Shown here piece by piece: positions 56,079 to 64,000 of a DNA stretch of 64,000 nt (its first letter is position 1; each line of letters begins with the position of its first letter). The notes beneath the pieces were generated by a model. That model worked only from the letters and a program-made list of their open reading frames with translations, was not told where the DNA came from and searched no databases. Source of the stretch: Caenorhabditis elegans. Lineage: Eukaryota > Nematoda > Chromadorea > Rhabditida > Rhabditidae. Location: positions 4,708,501 through 4,772,500 of the forward strand of contig NC_003280.10 of assembly GCF_000002985.6 (NCBI RefSeq), written 5' to 3'. A program made the position numbers and the translations under genes.

Positions 56079-57870
56079 TTAGTAATTTGGACCTGGTTTT
56101 AATTTCTGCCCTGAAAACTTACCTTCTTTTTGCATTGACCTTCTGGAACTCTGATCCATTGTAACAATTGTAATGGGAACTTCATAGGATGCCAAAACAA
56201 AATTATGAGCTCTTCCAATTGTCACTTTTAATGAATATTCCGTTTTAAACAATCCATTCACATGAATATTTGGTGGTAAAGCAGGAACATTGAATGTCGG
56301 ACGGAATGAGTAGGTTTCCCCAACAGCGATTTTTGTTTTACTGGGAAGGCCAACTCCTGAAATTGTACTTTTTTAAGTTTTGATAAGTTAATTTTAGCTA
56401 ATTTTTGAGGTTTTTGAAGTAGATATTATTATAAATTAAAAAAGTACCATTTACCTGTAGTATCAATTTTAACCGTATCGATAACTTCATTATTTTGATT
56501 CAAAGCAGAAATGCGACGAACAATGTTCAAATGCACATATTTTAGTGATTGTTTCCATCTGAATAAGTAACCTTAAAATTTATAACATATTAAATTTTTC
56601 CGAAACCAACCTATTACAAATAGTGATACAATTTTCTAGTCTGGCAGTAGTTGTGAAAACATCTGTAGGTAGGAGCATTTCCAAAGAAATTGATCGCTCC
56701 CTGGAATAATATTAATTTTGTAGAACTGGTGTTTAAAATATTTTTGAAACTTCTTTAATTTTTTTTTCAATTTTTAATTCAAATTTGAACAATTTTTGGG
56801 TATGGTTGCATATTTGAATTTGAGTTTCCTGTCAAAATTCATTCTTACTTTGGAAAGTTAAAAGTTTTCTGAAAATTGACCGGCTTCGGAGTGACCTGCC
56901 GTTTGATAGATTCATAATTTAGTACGACGAGATTTTCTTCGTGAGATGCAATTTTAAATCCTTGGTTGTAAAGTTGGATCTGAAAAATATTATTTTTAAG
57001 TTTCAGAATCTTGAACTCCTTGCTTTTGAAAACGTGTAAAGTTTTGCCGACAAATGCGTAGTTTGCCTGAAGATGGGTTTTACCTTTTGAGCCTACACGA
57101 GAAACTAGGCACGTTGACTTAAAAGTGTGCCAGCATTAATAGACAACTTACTTCCAACGTGAACCTTATGGATACCGGAGATCCTGGGCAATAAAAACTC
57201 GGAGGTGCAAAATGAGGTAGTTCAATTTGAATAGGAAATGTTGCAGCTGTTGTGAATAAAGAGGAAGATGATGCAGATGCAGATTCGCTTGAAAAATGCC
57301 GATTTTGATTTTCATCATAGAATACATCCAATCCAAGCATTTCGCTAACTGTTTGATACTTCCAAAGTTGAGCTTTTTCGTCAATTAGAACTCGTGTTTT
57401 TGATGGTGGAAGTGGCGATCCATTACGGTTGTGATTAGGTGGAAGTTGTTGGAAATATTGAATTTCTCCATGAAGTCTGCCTTCTACACAGTCGATTTCG
57501 AGAGGGTGGTGGGGTTCGCAGACGACGTGACCCTGGAAATGTGATGTGAAATACAGGTCTTCATAGAACTTAAATTCGAAGTTTCAATACTTTTATGTTG
57601 CATAGATGCTGCGGGTGCCAATGATCAGTCCTTGACTCAAAATATAGATCATGGAATTGAAACCTGATCGATGGGAAATTTTGAATAAATCTAGTATGTA
57701 GACTATTCCTTTCAAATACCGCAAGTTTTTAATTTTCGGTTCCAGTAAATAAAATACATACCACCCATTTTATCGCAATAAAATTTTTTTTTAACACCCA
57801 CTTGAATAGTTTGTCCAGGTTGATAAAATGGCCGATCGAGTAACACTGTGAATCGTATTTTGTCCAGCAT
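56079..57870 (-). CDS. Arrestin-domain (ARRD/α-arrestin-like) protein
   Basis: Six exons (high to low): 57870–57802, 57532–57152, 56979–56849, 56700–56611, 56558–56455, 56356–56079; 350 residues. The N-terminal arrestin sandwich opens with RFTVLLDRPFYQPGQTIQGH, the hallmark Y-x-PG-x-x-φ-x-G turn, and continues EIDCVEGRLHGEIQYF. The C-terminal sandwich carries GLPSKTKIAVGETYSF and LKVTIGRAHNFVLASYEVPI. A Ser-rich insert (ESASASSSSLFTT) sits in the N-lobe. α-Arrestins are adaptors linking membrane cargo to ubiquitin ligases and endocytosis. No PPxY motif is visible in this model, so Nedd4-type recruitment is not supported. The start follows a TTTTTTCCAG acceptor. The last intron-like GTAAGTTTTCAG is too short to be an intron. 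Confidence 0.85.
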
Positions 57871-60800
57871 TTTGGACTTCCCACCTGGAAAAAAAATTTA
57901 GAAAAATTCAAACATATAAGAAACAAACAAAAAAGATCAAAGCCACATTGTATACATAGTCTGAGTGTACTCGTAAACTCTTTGAATTACACACCAGAAT
58001 ATGATTATGAACAGGGCAGAGAGAGAATAAAAGATAGTTGATATATTCAAATTAAAGTTTCAGAGGACAACAAACTATCACACGTGATGAACATACAGGG
58101 GGGAAAGTCACAGAATTCATATATCACGTACGCTACAACTGCAGTAGAGTCATAAAAATATTGATTGAGATTAGAAAACTCCAGAAAAATCTCAAGAGAA
58201 GTAAATTAATTTTATCTTTGAGCTCTCTGAATTAATAAAAATTATAATTCCAGATGATTCAAGAAACTTCAGACTGAGCCTGCTATGAAGTCTCAAACAT
58301 GCCTACCTTGTGCCTACATACGAACCTAATGGCAGAGTGCAAGAAACCGCTTGAGTTATAGAATGGGCAACCCTTATACTTTTACCTACATGAAATTCGG
58401 TATAGGCAGGTAGGCACGCAGGCAGGCCTCAGTTTGGGGTTTACGCCCGCATATGTGCATTCAACGGCAGTATTATTTCACATTAAGAAATAAAGGAAAA
58501 AGTAGAAAAGTGCAGTTTGAACGTAGAAAATAACTAGTTCTGAGTGTGTCAAATGAAAGCGTTCGTTTCCAGAATAATTAGAATAGAATAGAATAGAAGA
58601 ACCTTTTGCGGATCGGTTAGAAGATTTTGAAAAGTAAATTGTTGGAGAAAAAAGAAAGATCAATCAGCTGGGGTGAAGATCAAAAGCAATCACTTTTGCA
58701 CATATTGAAAAAAAGCTTGTTGATTTTATTTTGAACGACAAACAATCGTATGGAGGTCACAGTTCAAGACTGACGAGCAAAAGCTGACTGGAATTTTGAA
58801 ACGAAATATTAATAAACACAACTTTTTGTAAAGTTAAAAAAAATTCAACTAAATTCTTTCAAAAGCTGCACAAATTTAAATGTGGGGTATCGTCCGGAGG
58901 GATTCTGTTTTAAAATATGGAAAATAGGGTCATAATGACTACTAAAATTTTAGAGTTTTGTTTTTGACTTTTCTTGTTATTCCATTAAAGACCTGACCAT
59001 TTGAAATTTATTTTGTAACACTGGAAAAATTCATTTCAAAAAATTAGGAAACTTAGTTTATTTTGAACCCATCTTCTAATATTTAAAATAAAATCCCCAT
59101 AGGCGCTCAAATTTGAGTTCCTTTAATTTTCAGAGGAGCTTGGAATTTTAGAAAACCAAAAATATTTTTTACAGAAAAAAAGCTAATAAGCTAATATTCC
59201 AATCAATTTCCAAAAATAGACAAAACCACCAAGAGCGATCAAAACAATCAATGAGAGATGCGAATTCGAAGTTGAAAGATGAAAAGGATAAGACCGACAC
59301 ATCTTCTCATTTTCTTATTTTTCTTCCGTCAACCTAGTGTGTCTCTATTCAACTTTTGAAGGTTACAAGATTCTTTTTTTCTTCATCTGTTCCTTATTTA
59401 AACTCATTTTCCGGCGGAGAATGATGAGTCAATTAAGATTGAAAGAGGGCAGGTGGAAACAGGAAGAAAAGGAACAGACGTTGTTAGCCACCCAAGGGGA
59501 GAGGGGGAAGATTTGAAATTAGGGTTTGAAGAATGAAGCTGAAGTTGTTATGCTGGCAAAGGAAATGCCTGACTGTCTGCCTACAATATCTTTGATTTTT
59601 AAGAAAATTCTGATTATTCAAGTTTTGACCATTAAACAAAAATTTGACTACACATTTCCAGAATTATAACAAATTTTGGGGTATTTTTATATAATGTTTG
59701 GCCACGCTAAAACATTAAGAGTGAAGTTAGACAAAATCCCAACTGACTCTACTCTACCTTAAAGAATTGTTTCTAAAACTTTTGTTAAAGGAAAACATTA
59801 GGCTTAAAAGCTCCAATTTAATTCATTTTTAAGAGCCAAATTACCAGAAAAAAATTCCAGAAAGCTTTCCTAGACCATTAAGCTTTCCTAATGGTTTAAA
59901 CAGACAAAAAACACACGAAGAAACGAGAAAAGGGTGCAAAGGGTATTCAGCAAATGAGGTTGACACAGAGAGAGTGAACCGGTCGTTTATAAGTGTGGAA
60001 TGGAAAAAGAAAAGAGAACAAACAGATCGGTACAGCCAGATATACTCTTTTTCAAAAGTCAATTTGTCTTAAGGGTTAAAGGTGAGTAAGAATAATAAGT
60101 GTAGGGTGAAGAATTATGGGAAAGTTTAATGCAATGATGGGAAAAAATTGAATTAAAACTGAAAGGCATGACCTAACAAGGATCTTAGATTGTCTCCCGC
60201 TGAGATGAATAAGTTGGCGGTAGATGAGGAAAAAAACTAGTTTTTTGAATTTTGGTTTTCAAAGTTTTTAAAGTGGACAAAAACACTCGAGCATATTTTA
60301 GTTGAATCAGAAAAACACAAGAGTGAATAAATGGAAAAATCCAATTTTGATTTTTTGTAATCTAAAAATTAAATTTTGATTTTAAAAATCAGTATTTTAC
60401 TATCAACTTGTAGAATAAGATTTGAAGCGTAGTTTGTTAAAAATTTTTACGCTTCATAGTCTAAAACTAAATTCTTAAAAAAGAAACAAAATGAAGCAAA
60501 AAACATATAAAAGTATGGAATTAATTTTTTTCACATTTTTTTGAAAGAAAAACACCATTCTCATTGCATTACAGGCATACAAAGAATACAACTATTCAAC
60601 TTTTGAAAAAAATCAAATTTTCAATTTCCGGGAAAACGACTCAAAATTTATGATGACTGTTTCAACATTGATAAATTTTCTTTGAACATTCCCTCCCATC
60701 ACAAACACATCATTTTATTTTCACCAGCTGTCAATTCCACGCAAATTTGTGATTTAAAAGTGTTGTTTAACAGTCTTATCAGAAAAGAAAATCTGGACAA

Positions 60801-62177
60801 TAAACAAGTCTCTTCGGAAAAGGAATCAGCTGACCGAAACACATGTAATTTGACACAGTTATCATAGAATAAAATGAATGAAAAGTCAAGTATGAGAAAA
60901 ATGGAAATGACCATGAAATTTTTTGCGACAAGTGCGTACGATTCTTGCGTGCGTCACTTGATTGGCTATGAACATCTATGAATCAGCTCTCCTAAAATAA
61001 ATAGCAATTGCAAGAAAAACGTCAATAGAAATCCGTTTCTAAAAGTAGGTATGACGCGTTCGCATTAACTTTTAAATTGGGAAATGTGATTCAGATATGA
61101 AGCTTGGGAGGGGGGGGTGCCCGCATTATAAAAGAAACGAAATATTCAGGAAACAATTTTTCGGTGTTTTGCAGATTTTCTAAATTTTCAGAAATTTCCA
61201 AAAAATTTTGGCACTGAAATTGTCATGTAGAAATTGAATTGAAAAAAACGCAAAAAAAAAACTAAAGCTTCTCGTTGGATGTGACTGACCTTTTATATGC
61301 AAAATCCTAAAGACCTTCTCTTCTCGTTTTTAAAAAAATATTTGCTCAAGTTTTAAGACCAAATTAGTGAGTATTTTGTGTACAGTTTACGGAAGCGCTT
61401 ATCGGTAGGTCAACAAAGCAGATGGAATTGGAATACCTTTAAAAATAGAACACTTACCACAAAAACTGAGATTTGTCAATGCGGAAAACAAGAAATGATG
61501 GTTATAAGTTGTCGATTATCGAGTTTGAGGTGTACTGATAACCAATTTTTCGCTGAACGGGGCTCGATTGACAGCTCTTATCAGGGAGGGTGTGATCGCT
61601 TGACCGGGGTCACATTTTTCGGCATGGGATGATGTTTTTTATTGATAATTTGGAGAATTTTAGCATGGAAAATTATGTAAGCAAAAGCTTTTATTAGATT
61701 TTATTGGTCGTAAAATTGGAGAAAAATGTTGAAATCGATGATGGAGAATGCTCATATTAAAATTTCAAAAAAAAAACGATTGTATTCCTTTTTTCAAACT
61801 TTCGAAAATTTTAGCGAAGTTATATTATAATTCGTGCTCCCATCTCATTGCAACCACCTAAAAAAATGTAGCAAAAATTTAAGAGTTTTTTTTTGAAAAA
61901 TTAACATTTCTTAGAAACATCTGGAGAAAAAAATTCAAAATTTTTAGATCTTCGGTAGCTCCAATTTTTTTTATTAGAAATTTTTTGCAGAATTTGGAAA
62001 TTAAGAAGTTTGGAAACATGGATGCAAAAGTTTTTGTTTCAAACTTTATTATTAGAACAATTACTGTGAAGAATATTTATATTTACAGATAAATATCGAA
62101 AAACACACATGGATACTGAAAGACAAGGCAGATAGCATTATAATAAAGCAGTGACAAATGTTCGATTCCAAAACTCT
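57871..62177. other. Gene-poor 4.3 kb spacer
   Basis: Upstream of the arrestin gene (– strand) and downstream of the DB gene (– strand). No exon is supported on either strand. GTAGGCA-type words cluster at 58295–58440 and near 59565. An 8-G run lies at 61110–61117. Nothing else is recognised. Confidence 0.5.
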
Positions 62178-62881
62178 TTAAGAGTCTCCCTTAATATTTG
62201 GATGTCCTTCAAGATGCTCACGGAAGCAGTATCGGATTCTATCAAATTGTCCAATGCAGAGAGCATATTTCAAGTAATCAGTAGGTACTCCTTTGGTAGT
62301 TTCACAGTAAGCCATACATCCTGGAATAACGCCTTGACGCTGGCAGCAAGCAGTATGGTCAGCACGAGAAGATGCACAATCCCACATTTGACCGACTGTT
62401 GGACCCTTTGGAGAGCATTCACCGAGGAAGCCAAGAACCTGGAAGTTAGGCAGGCATGTGTAAGATAATTTTTTTTTGATAATTGTTACCTGGTCTGGTC
62501 TGAAAGCATCAAAATCGCAATATTTTCTTCTACAATCCACATCGGCGTCCTTCAAAGATCTACAGCACACTCTCAATTTTTGATTGGCATTACGTCTTCC
62601 AGGAACTCCATAGCTAAAAATTCCCATTTCAAGTTTTTAAACAAAATTATAATTGCTTACATTAATTGGATACGATCCTGAACGGCATTTGTGACTCCGT
62701 GTTGAGCTGGTCCAGCGACAGCCTGTGTCTGTGGCTGTGCTCCAAATCCAGCTGGAGCTCCCCATTGATGTTGTGGCCATGCTGGTGCAGCTGGTTGTTG
62801 CCATTGGTTGAATGGATTCCATTGCCAACCTTGACCAGAAACACATACGATTAGGAGACTGCCAAGGATTAGGTAGTTCAT
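62178..62881 (-). CDS. Secreted DB-domain protein with Trp/Gln/Pro-rich linker
   Basis: Three exons, 62881–62661, 62613–62490, 62438–62178; 201 residues. Signal peptide: MNYLILGSLLIVCVSG. Residues 17–60 are a low-complexity Trp/Gln/Pro/Ala linker (WQWNPFNQWQQPAAPAWPQH). The Cys-rich DB module follows (nematode domain, PF01682-like): RVCCRS...DVDCRRKYCDF, then GECSPKGPTVGQMWDCASS, HTACCQRQG, CMAYCE, ALCIGQFDRIRYC. The even set of cysteines suggests a fully disulphide-bonded extracellular protein. Function of the family is largely unknown. The first intron splits a codon at ATG; both introns are consensus. The gene starts cleanly after the upstream spacer. Confidence 0.9.
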
Positions 62882-64000
62882 GCTGGAAATTAGGGGAAGA
62901 TATTTTGAAGCTAAGGTGGCATTTGTGAAAGCAAAATAAAAACAAAAATTTGAAGGGATTTAATTAGAGAAATCATATTCTATTGCTCAAATTTGGCAGC
63001 TTTTGCTGCCAAGTTTGGAATTTTTTTTTCAAATTTCTCAAGGTTAAATTTCTAGATATTTTTTGGATCTTATAAAAATTCCAAATACCCAAGCTTACGC
63101 CAGATAGTAAAAACTAGGTAGGCACGTGGATAGGCTCTCGAGAGGCAGGTAGGCATTAAATCGTATCTGAATTGAACACGAAATCTTCAGATCCGTCTTG
63201 AAAGCTAAGCTCTACTGCACCTAATTTATAAAAGCTCTGAAACGTTCTATGGCAAGGTTTCTAGGTTTTACCCACTTTCTGAAAAAGAAACAAAACTTTT
63301 CATTGTCATCCGGATTAACTAAATCTAGGTAATCTCAAAATGTACATGTGTTTTGTTCGACCACAAGTATGACATAATTATTACAATGTTAAAATCAGCT
63401 TGAACATACACTTTTGTGTTTTCTTAAGAACTTTGTGCCAAAAAAATTATCAGAAAATATAAGCTTCGATCAGCTTAAAATGGTCAAAATTGAGACCAAA
63501 AATCTGATTTTAAACCAAATTTATACAGCATTTTGTTACAGTGTAAACAAAAAAGTGTAAGCCGAATTAGTCATCAGACGGGGAATTGAAACTGTAATAG
63601 AAGTGATGTCAAAAGTAATCTCAATGTCAGTCAAAGACTGAAGAAACTGACATAAAACACAGACAACTATAGGTTTCAGAATGAAAAAGAATACTACCGA
63701 TAGGAGGGGATTGTTCAAGTTTCACTGAAGATTATAGTATAGAACAAAACGAAGAAGAGAAGCTGTGACAGAAAGGTTTATTGAGAAATGATGGGTGGAG
63801 GTAGTTGCAATTGAATGTAGTCTAGATCTCAAGTTCGGGTGATCAAAATTACAGTGTGAAGCTATTTCCCAATTTTCACAATGGTTTAACTGTTTTCAAT
63901 CGAAAAAAGTCGTAAAATTAAATTTGAAAAAAAAATCAGATAGGTCACACAGAATTTCAACCACCAACAAAATAAACATTCAGATTCAGAACTACACCTA
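62882..64000. other. Upstream region of DB gene, no gene seen
   Basis: AT-rich; a short inverted pair AATTTGGCAGC/GCTGCCAAGTTTG at about 62990–63017; GTAGGCA words at 63116–63155. No exon is supported up to the window end. Confidence 0.45.

Noticed and set aside
56092..56127. GTAAGTTTTCAG in the arrestin last exon as an intron
   Set aside because: Far too short for a worm intron; the read-through frame ends normally 15 codons later.
61378..61632. 84-codon + frame in the 58–62 kb spacer
   Set aside because: No splice sites, motif or compositional signal; isolated in AT-rich DNA.
1..64000. CRISPR arrays, phage, insertion sequences or prokaryotic operons
   Set aside because: The window is intron-rich nematode DNA; no direct-repeat/spacer array or transposase frame was seen.

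Overview
This is nematode nuclear DNA, and I recognise it as Caenorhabditis elegans, most likely chromosome II in the F10G7–F41C3 cosmid region. The evidence is AT-rich introns of about 50 bp, the TTTTCAG acceptor consensus, probable trans-splice acceptors a few bases before several start codons, TTAGGC-like repeats, and the gene order tsn-1, tag-151, UBR-type ligase, cathepsin A, GOT1, acs-11. The attribution comes from memory of gene content and was not searched. Exon borders were read by hand from GT/GC–AG signals and a consistent reading frame.

Layout. 1–5013 (+): the 3' end of tsn-1 followed almost without a gap by tag-151/TSR1. 5298–17639 (–): a 23-exon UBR-family E3 ubiquitin ligase; one 3.9 kb intron holds a complete opposite-strand gene for a four-helix membrane protein. 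18893–19362 (–): transthyretin-like secreted protein. 21703–22768 (+): unknown protein, tail to tail with a type II nucleotide-diphospho-sugar transferase-like gene (22810–25424, –). 26613–27740 (+): tentative propeller-like gene. 29150–36638 (+): serine carboxypeptidase (cathepsin A), GOT1 and ACSF3-like acyl-CoA synthetase acs-11. 41478–43087 (+): SLC17-like transporter. 43831–44442 (+): half of a BTB protein, then an F-box-like gene (44956–46775, +). 47703–48265 (–) and 50275–50875 (+): two divergent transthyretin-like paralogues. 54717–55502 (+): unknown small protein. 56079–57870 (–): arrestin-domain protein. 62178–62881 (–): secreted DB-domain protein.

Functional themes. RNA handling and ribosome assembly (tsn-1, tag-151); protein degradation (UBR ligase, BTB and F-box-like fragments); lysosome and secretory pathway (carboxypeptidase, GOT1, sugar transferase-like protein, SLC17 transporter, arrestin); and small secreted nematode families (three TTR-like, one DB). 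No cluster looks like a dedicated pathway. The long gene-poor stretches (36.6–41.5, 50.9–54.7 and 57.9–62.2 kb) and several introns carry palindromic, MITE-like elements sharing the words TTTAAAGGCGCAC and GTCTCGACACGAC, plus a scattered GTAGGCA family.

I found no clear new molecular system. The observations most worth a second look are the nested gene with its antisense 3' end, the GC–AG intron carrying a 0.6 kb palindrome in acs-11, the interstitial TTAGGC array, the abutting tsn-1/tag-151 border, the orphan BTB half, and three genes I cannot assign to a family.
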